Positions 10,461 through 19,170 of a stretch of DNA of 39,294 bases are shown here, in pieces. Within the stretch, counting starts at the first letter, position 1; every line of letters begins with the position of its first letter. The translations under genes were made by a program, and so were the position numbers. The stretch lies in contig BFEA01000377.1 in NCBI GenBank assembly GCA_003427395.1, forward strand, positions 1,015,663 through 1,054,956. Direction: 5' to 3'. Source of the stretch: Chara braunii. Lineage: Eukaryota > Streptophyta > Charophyceae > Charales > Characeae. Below the pieces are notes generated by a model. It ran no database searches. It was given only the letters and a program-made list of their open reading frames with translations, and was not told the DNA's origin.

Positions 10461-10819
10461 CCCTTCGGAAGAGAAGTCGCCTAGTCCAATGGCCTCTTGC
10501 CCGTGGTGTCGGCCCATGCTATGGTCGGTGAGTCCCGACCGGATAAAGCAGACCCCTTGTTCGCAGCGTCGGTCCGCTTCATGGTCGGTGTGTCCCGGCT
10601 ACGTAAAATAACATCGAGCAATGATATCGCCGCGCTGTTCTCCGGCGTGTCATCTCACCGCATGATTGATAATTGTTGGTAACCCCGTCGGTCCCAGTGT
10701 CGGTCCGTCTCATGGTCGATGAAGCCCGGCCAGGTAGAATACTATCGAGTGGGTTTGTCGCCTCGTGCCCTTTGAAAGGAAGTAAAGGGCGGCGTAGCAT
10801 TGCAGCCGCTCGACAGCAG

Positions 10820-10831
10820 CCCCCCCGCCCC
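10820..10831 (-). other. putative polypurine tract
   Basis: On the coding (minus) strand GGGGCGGGGGGG lies four bases upstream of the 3' LTR start (TGTCGAGCGG). A purine tract here primes plus-strand DNA synthesis in LTR elements. The single C and the four-base gap to the LTR make this tentative. Confidence 0.5.
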
Positions 10832-11380
10832 ATTCTCGACGTCCTCGGCGAGCGAGTATTGGGATTCAGAGGGAGAAAATTTTGCAAAAGATGTATGATT
10901 CCTAATCTCTACCCATCAACCCAAGATCATCCTCTCTGTCGTGCTCGGATACCTTTCTTTTGTTTTTTCTTCCTGTCTGACTTTCTCTTAGCGAGCTTTG
11001 TTTTGACGCCTAGGCGTTTGCCTGGTGAGTACATCTAACATTTCGGTGGTGGTTTTTTGTTTTTTCTATTGTTAGGGCATTTCTGATGACTTGTTTAACC
11101 TTTTTCTTCTTCTCCTTTTTATTCATCGCCAACTTCTTGATGTCGGATTTGGTGTTGTTGGTGTGTTTGCGTTGGATATGTCGGACCCCTAGAAGTTTGT
11201 GTTTTTTTTTTTTAAGATTGTTTGGAGGATTCTGGTACTTGAGAAGTGATTTGTGCGGCGACTTTTTATGCATGCCGATTGAAGGACTCCCCTACTTCGG
11301 AGGTGGTTGGTGTTGTGGGTTCTTCTAGGGACTCATCCTTCTTCTTACTTTTTTTCTGGGTGCGTATGAGCGTCATTTTT
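10832..11380. other. non-coding 3' region between integrase and 3' LTR
   Basis: T-rich on the plus strand (A-rich on the element's coding strand), with several poly(T) runs such as 11206-11214. No protein motif is seen. No envelope-like ORF is present at this end. Confidence 0.55.
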
Positions 11381-11800
11381 ATGCGTGAGTTTTTTCGTAC
11401 GTGGAATATTTTTTGTTCGGTCTTTAAATACTTTAAGACGGGCGCCAGACACCGGTTCCTTTCATCTTGTGCCGTCTAATTCCTCTATTAAGTAGGCTCC
11501 GCCTTCTAGTATTTTGACCACTCTATAGGGCCCCATCCATCTGTTTGCTAGCTTTCCTGTCCATGTTCTCTCTAATGAGGAGTCATAGAGCAGGACGAGG
11601 CTCCCTGTAGGTATCCCTTCTTGCCTGATGCGAAGGTTCCTATCCCATCTTTCTTTCTCTTTTTCTCTCTGGATCTTTAATTTGTCTATGGTGTCTAGGA
11701 TGTTATCCTGAAGAGTTTCGGCTTGTTTGATTCTTGCGGTCAGCAACTGTTCTCTAGTGGAGATCTCTTCACAGTCAATCGTTTGTTAAGAGTCGATATG
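11381..11800 (-). pseudogene. Ty3/gypsy integrase C-terminal domain (GPY/F)
   Basis: C-terminal DNA-binding module of integrase. The minus strand carries a helical, charged segment (EKEKERWDRNLR), then GSLVLLYD, then LANRWMGPYRVVKI and AYLIEELDG. The GPY/F motif and its L-x-x-x-W-x-GPY context are diagnostic of Ty3/gypsy integrases. A TGA follows ELDGTR, and the same frame continues for some forty codons with KEPVSGARLKVF, so the stop is probably a mutation. Upstream in frame a TAA (near 11790) separates it from the catalytic core. No chromodomain is visible after it. Confidence 0.88.
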
Positions 11801-11901
11801 AAATTATATAGGTAAGGGACAATGGCGTCCAAACCATAACGTATAGGGCGGATATCCTGTAGTTGAGTGAGCCGTAATGTTATCTGCCCAGACGGCGAAT
11901 C

Positions 11902-12852
11902 TCAAATATTTTGGCCAGTTCTTCTTCTTTCCTTCGCACCATTTAGCGAGCGCGTTGACCAGAGACTTATACCTCTTTCTACAGGAGCGTTAGTTTGAGG
12001 ATGATATGTTGTGGATAGCGATACTCGTATTCCCGCTCTTTGGAGCAATTCTTGGACTTCCTTAGCCATAAACTTTGATCCCCTATCCATGACGATTTTG
12101 CCAACGCAGCCTTAGCGAGTGATATATTCTGTCAAATAGCCACTAACTGCTTTACCTGTCTTTTGACGTAGTGGTCATGCCTCCACGAATCCAGTCAAGT
12201 CGTCTTTAATGTCCATGATGTAATTCATTCCTCCTTTTCCCGTGGGCATCTTAACTAGGTCTACGTGCACTTTCTGGCCTATTGTTGTGGGATAGGAAGG
12301 AAATAAGGGTTCTTTATATTTAACTACCGCTCTCTTCTGGCATTCCACGCATGTCAGACAATATGATTCTACGTCCTTATATAGGTCGTCCCACCAGTAG
12401 AGGTTTCTATTTTTTTCAAAAGTTATTTTTATTCCTCTATGTCTTCCGACGATGTCATCGTGAAGTTCCGCTATTATCTCTCGGCGTTCGTCCTCATCAC
12501 AGACCACTCTCATTGGCATTCCATTTTTAGGTGGTCTCTTAAAGAGGTGTCCTGCCTTGAGGCAATATTGTTGAGCTTCCTTCTTAAGCTTGTCATCTAA
12601 TTCAATTTCCCCTATAAGATAACGCCCTATCTTATGGTATTTGCCAATGTGTAGATTTTCAAGAAATAAGGAAGTTGCTCCTGCTGCGGACTCTATTTTT
12701 AAGGAGCTTATGTCCATTTGTAGAAATTTGTCAATACCACTAGGCGACCCTAGATCTCTTTCTTCTAGAGGGATTCGCGAGAGACCATCAGCAACTGAGT
12801 TTTTAGCTCCGGATATTCGCTCTACTACGTAGTTAAACATCCTTATATGCAT
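11902..12852 (-). pseudogene. Ty3/gypsy integrase: zinc-binding and DDE catalytic core
   Basis: Integrase inserts the cDNA into the genome. From the upstream end the translation shows AKNSVADGLSR (end of the RNase H region). Next is the H2C2 zinc module (LHDDIVGRH, later CLTCVECQK). The core follows, with first Asp in VHVDLVKMP, second Asp in MDRGSKF and Glu in NAPVERG. I count 35 residues between the second Asp and the Glu, the classical D,D35E spacing. The region is split by stops near 12175 (TGA) and 12113 (TAA) and by a stop at 12856 where the family normally has Trp. All three catalytic residues survive, but the gene cannot be read through. Confidence 0.9.
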
Positions 12853-12855
12853 GAG

Positions 12856-13480
12856 TCATCTGGTGACCGTTGGATCTGTTAATGAGAAGTCTTTTTGTAA
12901 GACTGCTGCCACTGCCGTCGGATCGACCCGCAGTACGAACCTTCGCCCGTAAATATAATGTCGGAAAATATTTAAACAATGTAAGACTCCTAGAACTTCT
13001 TTCTTAAATTGTGAGTAGTTCCTTTCGGTGGCGTTTAAGGTTTTACTCTCGAATATGAGAGACCTCTCATTTCCAGCTTGATCCTTTTGAGCCAAGACTC
13101 CACCAACAGAGGCAGGTCCCGCGTCTGTACATACGACGAATGACCGATTTTCCTCGTCTTCGAACTAAGGCACTCCAAGGACTTGACCTCCTTCATTAAA
13201 CTCATCTTTTAACGTTTTTACTGTATCCTCTTGTTCACTCGTCCATTGCCATTCTACCCCCTTGCGCAAGAGCTTTCGTAGGGGTTCGCCTTTGCAGCAT
13301 AACCTTTTATGAAATTCCTCCAGAATCCGACAACTCCTAGAAATTGGCGTATGTCAGTAATATGTCTGAGGGGTGTTGGCCATTTCATAAGTTTTTCTTA
13401 CTTCGCCGGATGTGGGCAGCTGCCATCCTTGTCGCAGATGTAACCTAATATCTTTATAGAGGATACCGCTCATCTGCTTT
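12856..13480 (-). pseudogene. Ty3/gypsy RT connection and RNase H domain
   Basis: RNase H removes the RNA strand during reverse transcription. The minus strand shows VEWQWTSEQEDTVKTLK (RT connection), then VVCTDAGPASVGGVLAQ with the first catalytic Asp. After that come SKTLNATERNYSQFKKEVLG with the Glu, and FVLRVDPTAV with another Asp. The frame is interrupted by TAG near 13168 and TGA near 13379, and a frameshift joins it to RT. Only 12856-13095 remains as a continuous open stretch. Confidence 0.85.
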
Positions 13481-13528
13481 TTGTTCCACTGACCGAAAGT
13501 TTGCATCCTCTAACTTCACTAGTACTTT

Positions 13529-14449
13529 CTATATATCCTCTGCGTGGGTGACTACGAACTTCCTCACTCCAGGTCTTACCTCTGTTTCATCTTTGTCGTA
13601 TGGTCCTTTGTTTGGGAAGTCATCCAGGAAAACCTCTACCAAATTTGGTATGAGCTCCCCTAGAACGGCGACCATCGCTCTCTGAAAGACTGCGACACCG
13701 TTAGTCCATCCCATCGGTACCACCATCATTTGAACTAATCCTAACGGTGTATGCATCGCAGTTAGATGTCGGTCTCTGTAGTCTAGCGGTATCTCATCAT
13801 ATCTCGAAAAAAAATCGCAGACTGAGTAAATTAAACGTCCTGCTGAGCATTCGGATAGAAGATCCGCGTTTGGGATTGATCCAACGTCTCTCACTGTGAC
13901 CTTGTTTGTCTTCTGTAAGTCCTGTATCCATCGTAGTTTGTCGTTTGATTTCCTTATGAAGAACCAGCGATTGGCGTAGGCGCTCTCACAAGGTTCCGCT
14001 ACAAATGTCCTTATCTTCTCCTTCAGGAAGTTTACTATGATCTCCTTTTCCTTTTGCACACACTTCCATCCTGCATCGTTCCATGGAGTGTGAGGGACCG
14101 TATAAATTCTTGCAGGTTTAACATATCGTGGATCTATTCGCCCTCTTTCTGCGTCACAAAAGGCTACTGCCTTGTCGCATGATCTTAATGTTTTTATTAT
14201 GAGTTCTCTCTCCTTTTGCGTTATGTTTCCGTCGCCTATATCCATTTCCTTTAACCTGTCTTCAGTGATTCTCTGCCCTTCAGTGACCTTTCGTTCTCGG
14301 ATCATCTTCGTAATTTCTTCTTCACTGATCCCTATTTCCCCGGTCCTATCACGGCTGACTGCGGCTGGCTTGACTTTTTGGGCTACAGTTGTGTATCTCT
14401 TTCCCCCGCTGTGTGGGGGAATTCCTCCAAAAAAGAAAGGTTTATACAT
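13529..14449 (-). pseudogene. Ty3/gypsy reverse transcriptase
   Basis: About 300 residues remain open. Motifs in order: YANRWFFIRK and LRWIQDLQKTNKVT (fingers), SVCDFFSRYDEIPL (block A, with the Asp of the usual F-S-x-Y/YHQI region), HTPLGLVQMMVVPMGWTN (block B) and VEVFLDDF (catalytic box, FLDD for the common YLDD). After a stop at 13529, the palm-to-thumb segment continues with KVLVKLEDANF. The N-terminal ~100 residues before YANRW are charged and contain the usual protease-RT linker. The start shown overlaps the protease frame by ~67 bases in a different frame, so a frameshift separates PR and RT. Confidence 0.92.
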
Positions 14450-15345
14450 CCACCGAATTCCTCGTCGCCAGCCTCTTTCTCATAGACTGTTCCGTCTACC
14501 ACATACTTAGTTTCTAGGTCCTCAACGTCAATTTTTTTTCCTCTTACTTTATGCGGTCCTAGTACAAGGTCTTCAGATATCATTTTGCAACTTCTTGTGT
14601 TCAGTCGTCCTTTATTTTGTAATGAGATCTTGTGACGGTTGTCAAATTCATTCACGGTCTTCAAGGTAAGTCTGCTACCTTGAGGTCCATCGATGGTAAC
14701 CGTCTGACTTCCGTCTCGTTTATTTTCGTTGGTGGCGTTTACCAGTGTCAGCCATGTTCTTCCAATAATTATTTCTGACGAGCAGTTCTTAATTGTAAAG
14801 ACGGGCACAGTGACCTCAACTCCAGCAACCACTATCTTGGCTTTGTGGCATACCCCGGGCGCAGGTTGCTTGAGTTTGTTAGCGGATATCATGGTCATAG
14901 CTACACTCCTGGCTACCTCTAAGCCAAGGTTTCTTGCCACCTTGTCCTCACAAACGGTGGACTCAGACCCGTCGTCGACTGTAGCCTCCATCCCTATGCC
15001 ATTGACTGTGACATTGAGCTTTCCACTGGCAAGGACGTAAAAGTAGTTGCTTCCGCCTTCGCTGCTTTGTACTGGTTTGTATTCTTCGGTTAGTGCCGTT
15101 AGAACTGAGGTTTTCACTTCCTCCTTCTGTTGTCCAGAAGTTGTTTCTTGTAGCGGTACTTTAGTTTTCTTCATCATGCCTATTAATTCATCCCTTGCCG
15201 GGCCACAGTCTGCTATGAATTCCTTGAGGGTGATAGGGATTGGCATATCCATGACCCTTCTTAAAGGTTCTCGTAAATCGGCTTTTAAGGTGAAACTTCT
15301 TGGCTGCTCGTTTTCTAGGGGATTGTGGTGACTTGGGCGACTCAA
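14383..15345 (-). pseudogene. Ty3/gypsy aspartic protease region of pol
   Basis: Retropepsin-like protease that would cleave the gag-pol polyprotein. The active site reads EATVDDGSESTV (D-x-G-S rather than the usual D-T/S-G), followed ~70 residues later by EIIIGRTWL, the hydrophobic-Gly box typical of these proteases. The N-terminal part (SFTLKADLREPLRRVMDMPIP) is the linker between nucleocapsid and protease. A frameshift just upstream joins it to an open, acidic stretch (15350-15530) that continues from the nucleocapsid frame. The C-terminal end overlaps RT in another frame. Confidence 0.85.
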
Positions 15346-15349
15346 TTTG

Positions 15350-16172
15350 GTCGTCTGTCATAGGCTGATCTTGATCCTCTTTCTTTGTGTTGCTTAACTC
15401 GCCGACCTCGCCGATGCCGTGGGTACATTTGTAGACTTCTCCGTTATTTTCCGCCTCCTCAAACTTAATGGATAAAATTCTTATACCTGGGCTTTCTGGT
15501 GGTTCGTCGAAATCATCTTCGAAGGTGACTCAGGAGATTTTGACTGGTAATTGATCCTGGGATTGCTTCCCCTTTTCTTCATTCATCCTCCTTCGTCGGA
15601 TGTCCACATTAATCTTCATCGAGGGTAGGAAGGGTACCGGTTTGCCTTCATTTGCCCAAATGACGTATTTTCGATCGCCGAGTTCAATGATCCCTTCTTT
15701 TAGTGCATCCAGCATCGCTTGGCAATTTTTTTTACGGCGGTCTTCGTCTCCGCAGTACATACATGCTTTATCATTCCACGTTTGCTTTGGGCTAGGGTCG
15801 GTTTTGTCGCGCGTGGTCCGGACAGGGGTTTCCTCTTTTCTCTGGTTATTACTTTGCAATCTCTCTACTGCCGCCTTTAGTACTTCTATCTGTCGTGTCA
15901 TTTCCTCTTCTCGTCTGTCTGGTCTTTTTGCTTCTATCTCATCTCTTGGCTTCCACCTGTTATCCGTTGTATTTGACCACTTGGAGGTTCCCTATTCCGT
16001 GTCGTTTCTTTTCCAGTCACTCCTGTTTCCTTTTCTCCATTCGCCCTCGTTTTTGGCTGTGTCCCCTCTTCTAGGTGAGCTCGCGTAGGTGTCCGACACC
16101 TTCCTTCGGTTCTGGGTCTCCTATCCTCGAATTGCGATTTTCCTCCTCCTTTTTTTGTGGTTACGCCTTTTC
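15350..16172 (-). pseudogene. gag nucleocapsid region with altered zinc knuckle
   Basis: The segment 15530-15901 holds a C-x2-C-x4-R-x4-C motif (CMYCGDEDRRKKNC): the spacing of a CCHC zinc knuckle with His replaced by Arg. A basic, Arg/Lys-rich stretch with two stops precedes it in the same frame (15902-16172), as expected for nucleocapsid. A heptad-like segment (IEVLKAAVERLQ) begins the open stretch. After a TGA at 15530 the frame runs on acidic and open to about 15350. The loss of the His should impair zinc binding. Confidence 0.8.
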
Positions 16173-16620
16173 TTAGTTGTCAAGAACCCTCGCGAGGTGT
16201 GCTTTCGCGCTTTGGCCTTCAGTGTCATGGGTTAAAGCTTTGACTTGGCTGAACGTTACCTTATAGGGAAAATCCCTCATAATCTTGTCTCGCTTTTCTC
16301 GAGACAGAAATCCTATGAATATTCCGCACCTTTCTATTTCGCTCATAAATCCACCTTCTACTAGAGGGTTCGAAGCCTTCTCATATTTCCTTGCGAATGT
16401 TACTAGACTCTCGTCCTCCTGTTTTTTCATTTATTTTAGATCTTCTATTGAATAGGATGTTTCATCCCATGCGAAGATTATTGTAATCCTTTCTCTGAAT
16501 ATTAGCCAACGCCAACTAGGTTTGACATTAGCCATTCCTTTGTTTATTAGTGTCTTCTCGGTCTTGCTTCAGGAGTCTGGCAATGAAATCATTTCGCCAT
16601 CCTATAATGTTCTCCCTTTC
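16173..16620 (-). pseudogene. gag capsid domain (retrotransposon gag family)
   Basis: Capsid-like segment. Frame 16173-16430 reads ESLVTFARKYEKA, then CGIFIGFLSREKRDKIM, then VTFSQVKAL, matching the conserved helix order of Ty3/gypsy gag (E-S-L-x-x-F/Y...F...G-L). Upstream in the same frame, before an in-frame TAA (16431-16433), lies WRWLIFRERI and SYSIEDLK. A frameshift near 16510 connects it to the N-terminal gag ORF. Confidence 0.75.
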
Positions 16621-16623
16621 CTC

Positions 16624-16860
16624 TTAGATTGCGACAAGACGTTCGACGCTTTTTTCTAGTCTATTTAAGCCGGCTTCATCCGTAGAGCCACGCCATTCGT
16701 GGTATTTTGCTAGTGACTCTTCGACCTTCCTCTCAATTGGATCTAAGTATATTTCTAGGATGGCATCAATATTTGGATCTCTTCCCCTTACACGTGTGTT
16801 CGTGCTTCTTGAATTGTCTCTTCCTTCTCTTTCTCGCACTTCATCCATCTCTAGGCCCAT
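16624..16860 (-). CDS. probable gag N-terminal region
   Basis: A 78-residue ORF with a true ATG at 16860, rich in charged residues (MDEVREREGR, EESLAKYHEW, LNRLEKSVERL) and probably helical or coiled-coil. It lies directly upstream of the capsid frame and continues past its stop (TAA) for ~37 more codons (ENIIGWRNDFIARLLKQD). This suggests a premature stop inside gag rather than a separate gene. It is the first ORF after the accessory array. No domain recognised. Confidence 0.5.
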   Translation of the reverse strand: MGLEMDEVREREGRDNSRSTNTRVRGRDPNIDAILEIYLDPIERKVEESLAKYHEWRGSTDEAGLNRLEKSVERLVAI

Positions 16861-16898
16861 ATCATCACACTATAGGTTATGCGATTCTCTGTTCTAAC

Positions 16899-17087
16899 TT
16901 ATGTTAGTGTCCTTAGTCTTTCGCGCTGTATAGCTTTTTGTACTAATCGTCGGCAATCTAATGTGTCTAATGCTCTAGAAGTTCGGATCCGAATAATCGA
17001 AGTTATAGTCCTTGCGAATGATACCCGATTCACTTCCTCTTCATCAGTTACTGCTCCCGGTATTATTGAGTTCTTCTTATGCCCTCT
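16899..17087 (-). pseudogene. accessory ORF B3 (third B-type copy), broken
   Basis: A 62-codon open frame with no ATG. VSFARTITSIIRIR and RLVQKAIQRERLRTL line up with FSFRAIVKKRMVKV and LIQPYLDRMRESALRV of B1. After the TAA the frame goes on with RTENRITYS, matching TNQTEISYL in B1. I read it as the decayed third member of the B-type set, next to A3 and just upstream of gag. It is too degraded to be expressed as shown. Function unknown. Confidence 0.5.
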
Positions 17088-17560
17088 TCACCTTCCATAC
17101 AAGGTCTATTACTCCCGACCATTCATTGTTAGCGAGCGTGAACCCTTCAACTGGCGGCGACGGTATTCCAATAAAAGGCCTAACATAGGTACTCTACGAG
17201 AAACTCGTCCTTAATTGTTGGAGTCTTCTCTTCTCGTCATGCACTATGTTCGAGGTTCGTTGCCAACAACGACCTTTTTCGTCTTCCTTAAATCTATGTT
17301 GCGGCACATATATTCCCACATCATACTCATCAAGGTTGATGAAGTAGTAGGTGATGACATACATACCATCAATCCCTCATCCCTGACTCTTTAGACCTTC
17401 GTATCTCACGATCTCATATGGGATCACGGCTGTCTTCGATATAGAGTTAAGGGAACGGACGAACTTTCTCGACTTCCCCTCATCTAGTTTCCTACACCTC
17501 TTCATCCTTAGTCAAGTCCCCTAGCATGACTTCTAATCCTGCTCTTGGTCTTGGAAACAT
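17077..17560 (-). pseudogene. accessory ORF A3 (third A-type copy), broken
   Basis: Reconstructed from the minus strand across an in-frame TGA and TAG. IPYEIVRYE, then MYVITYYFINL, DVGIYVPQ, GRCWQR, IVHDEKRRLQQL and a final GIPSPPVEGFT with W-S-G-V-I-D. These align in order with A2 (FPYEAEAYE, LYVMTARFLG, GVGIYLPT, GRCWQR, VVEEEKDKLLSL, PRPRIPYEALT). The GRCWQR hexamer is identical. An ATG at 17560 opens a 22-codon frame that ends by overlapping another ATG (17505) in the body frame. Unknown function; a pseudogene here. Confidence 0.65.
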
Positions 17561-17583
17561 TCTCTTTCTTGGTCTCCCTTGCA

Positions 17584-17913
17584 CTACTCCTCCACTGCTC
17601 TCACGACTCCAATCAATCTTCCTCTGTCGTCTTTTATCTCGTGTTCACCTTCTACTCCGAACAGGCCTGTGTCAAGGTAGAGTTTCCCTTCTTGATCTCG
17701 TAGGCAAAAGGTTCCTCTTTTAATCTCTATCAACCCTATTTCATTAGATCGAACTCTCCTACAGATCGTTGTGCCTAGAGTATGCAAATCCTCCTGGGTC
17801 CATTCCTTCAAAAGTCTGAGCAACTCTTGTGATCTCCACCTATCATGATCACGCTGTCTTAGTTCACTTGATATATCCCTTTCAAGCTGCCTATTCTCGT
17901 TCCCTTTGGCCAT
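17584..17913 (-). CDS. accessory ORF B2, unknown
   Basis: 109 residues from a true ATG (17913) that lies inside the end of A2; the two genes overlap by 23 bases in different frames. Highly charged, helical N-terminus (ERDISSELRQRDHDRWRSQE), then NEIGLIEIKRG and LFGVEGEHEIKDDRGRLIG. Its middle aligns loosely with B1 (TEISYLLKVERL against NEIGLIEIKRG; both contain LFGVE). I recognise no domain, signal peptide or membrane segment. The overlap suggests translational coupling or a very compact element. It sits within the LTR element, upstream of gag. Confidence 0.55.
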   Translation of the reverse strand: MAKGNENRQLERDISSELRQRDHDRWRSQELLRLLKEWTQEDLHTLGTTICRRVRSNEIGLIEIKRGTFCLRDQEGKLYLDTGLFGVEGEHEIKDDRGRLIGVVRAVEE

Positions 17914-18403
17914 TCGGGTTCTGGTGTCGATTTATGAAATCAATTATTAAACCTCGACCGATCCCTGTCAATGCTTCGTAAGGAATCCGCGGCCTAGGCA
18001 AGTCTTCAAAGATCTCGATTTCGGTATTCCAAGCGACTTCTTTCTTTAAGGAAAGGAGTTTATCTTTCTCTTCCTCCACCACTTCTCTCGCTCTTTGCCA
18101 GCAACGACCATACACTAAATCTTTCGACCTTTCCGTTGGTAGGTAAATGCCTACGCCTCTTACCTCAGTCCCTAGGAAGCGCGCGGTCATAACATAGAGG
18201 CGGCTCAGTTCCCATGCGCTGTCGACCATCTCATAGGCCTCCGCCTCATACGGAAACTCCTCCCTTCTTCCTAGGGTACTCAAGGATGCACACACCGCAT
18301 CAAACTTCTCTTGCGGCGGTCGGTTCCCAGCGATGATCTTATTATCCCACTCTTCAAGTTTCTCTGCAGACTTCTTATGCCTTACTCGTTCATGACCCAA
18401 CAT
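17891..18403 (-). CDS. accessory ORF A2, unknown
   Basis: About 170 residues from ATG 18403, 17 bases after the B1 stop; an open frame without ATG extends to 18427. It is the best-preserved A-type protein. Segments: EKFDAVCASL, FPYEAEAYEMV, RLYVMTARFLG, VRGVGIYLPT, YGRCWQRAREVVEEEKDKL, then PRPRIPYEALTGIGRG. These correspond in order to A1 and A3. The composition is soluble and mixed-charge, with no membrane helix. I know of no family with this pattern. Within a retrotransposon it could be an RNA/DNA-binding or host-interaction protein, but the sequence does not say. Confidence 0.65.
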   Translation of the reverse strand: MLGHERVRHKKSAEKLEEWDNKIIAGNRPPQEKFDAVCASLSTLGRREEFPYEAEAYEMVDSAWELSRLYVMTARFLGTEVRGVGIYLPTERSKDLVYGRCWQRAREVVEEEKDKLLSLKKEVAWNTEIEIFEDLPRPRIPYEALTGIGRGLIIDFINRHQNPNGQRERE

Positions 18404-18420
18404 TCTTTTGCCATGCCCGC

Positions 18421-18690
18421 CTAACACAACCGGGCTCGTTCCCTAACCAGACGATAGTATTTTCTCTCAGAGGTCCCTAGTCTTTCTACCTTCAGTAGAT
18501 AACTGATCTCGGTTTGGTTGGTAATTACCCTCAAAGCCGACTCCCTCATACGATCCAAATAAGGTTGTATGAGTTCAAGCTCTTCAACCCCAAAGAGATC
18601 TATATCAGGAGTTCGGAGGGTGCCCTCAACTTTTACCATTCTCTTTTTCACGATAGCCCTGAAGGAGAATTGTTCCCTAAGACCCAACAT
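18421..18690 (-). CDS. accessory ORF B1, unknown
   Basis: 89 residues. The ATG at 18690 follows the TAA of A1 after two bases (TAA-AA-ATG), a stop-start arrangement. Key stretches: QFSFRAIVKKRMVKVEG, DIDLFGVEELELI, QPYLDRMRESALRV, NQTEISYLLKVERL and KYYRLVRERARLC. It is basic and rich in predicted helix and strand. It is the reference for the B-type set (B2, B3). No known domain recognised. Confidence 0.6.
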   Translation of the reverse strand: MLGLREQFSFRAIVKKRMVKVEGTLRTPDIDLFGVEELELIQPYLDRMRESALRVITNQTEISYLLKVERLGTSERKYYRLVRERARLC

Positions 18691-18692
18691 TT

Positions 18693-19112
18693 TTACCGAC
18701 CCCAACTCCTTGCTCTGAGCGCCATATTAATTAAAGGCTCCCAATTCTTGCCGTCAGTAAAACTGTCAGGTAGATTAGGTTCGGGTATGCCGTAAAACAA
18801 CACGGGGGTCTCATCACTAAACACCTCTTCCCCCTTCTTCTCTAACTCCCTCCTTACCTTACTGATTATATCTCTAATCCAGTTCTTAAGCGACTCGCGT
18901 TCCGTCCCTCTCTCCCTTAGCAAAGGCACGTATGGGCGGATGTCGTATTCTCCTGTGTCGAGGTGCTTTATTACCAAGGCATAAACTTTCCCCGGAGCAT
19001 GACTTTCCTCTAGAGATATACAACTCTCTATTTTGTAAGGGAAGGCTCCCCCACTAGTAATAAGAACTAAGGCGTCTAGGGCCGTTGTGACTCTAGGGCA
19101 ATAACTCGACAT
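18693..19112 (-). CDS. accessory ORF A1, unknown
   Basis: 139 residues from a true ATG (MSSYCPRVTTALDALV). Later segments are AFPYKIESCISLEES, KVYALVIKHLDTGEYDI, RPYVPLL, IRDIISKVRRELEKKGEEVF and FYGIPEPNLPDSFTDGKNW. The order matches A2 and A3: [LF]DA[LV], FPY-x2-E, Y-[VA]-x-x-x-[KRY]-x-[LI], Y[VL]P, a charged helix, then P-x-P...T. It is shorter than A2 at the N-terminus. A 58-base gap separates it from the ORF upstream. Function unknown. Confidence 0.65.
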   Translation of the reverse strand: MSSYCPRVTTALDALVLITSGGAFPYKIESCISLEESHAPGKVYALVIKHLDTGEYDIRPYVPLLRERGTERESLKNWIRDIISKVRRELEKKGEEVFSDETPVLFYGIPEPNLPDSFTDGKNWEPLINMALRARSWGR

Positions 19113-19170
19113 TTTTCATTCCTTATCTACTTATCGTTACTCTTTCGCGTCTTCCTCCTCATAGGCAGTT

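Larger units (their letters stand above)
7118..10815 (-). repeat. 3' LTR (left copy) of the large retrotransposon
   Basis: It starts TGTCGA and ends TCGACA at 10815, a 6-base terminal inverted repeat that includes the canonical TG...CA. A C-rich (G-rich on the coding strand) putative polypurine tract follows. It aligns to 21861-25565 through base 10625. The last ~190 bases are missing from the right copy. However, a diverged unit (GTCGGTCCG...ATGGTC...CCCGG) that recurs near 10507, 10567 and 10696 spans that point, supporting the longer end. Internally it is a mosaic of tandem repeats with no protein gene. The alternative end at 10620 (CGAGCA) is less likely because both copies continue to match for five more bases. 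Confidence 0.8.

Noticed and set aside
10832-11380. Envelope-like ORF between integrase and 3' LTR
   Set aside because: Only short frames in A/T-rich DNA; no signal peptide or transmembrane pattern that is not compositional.
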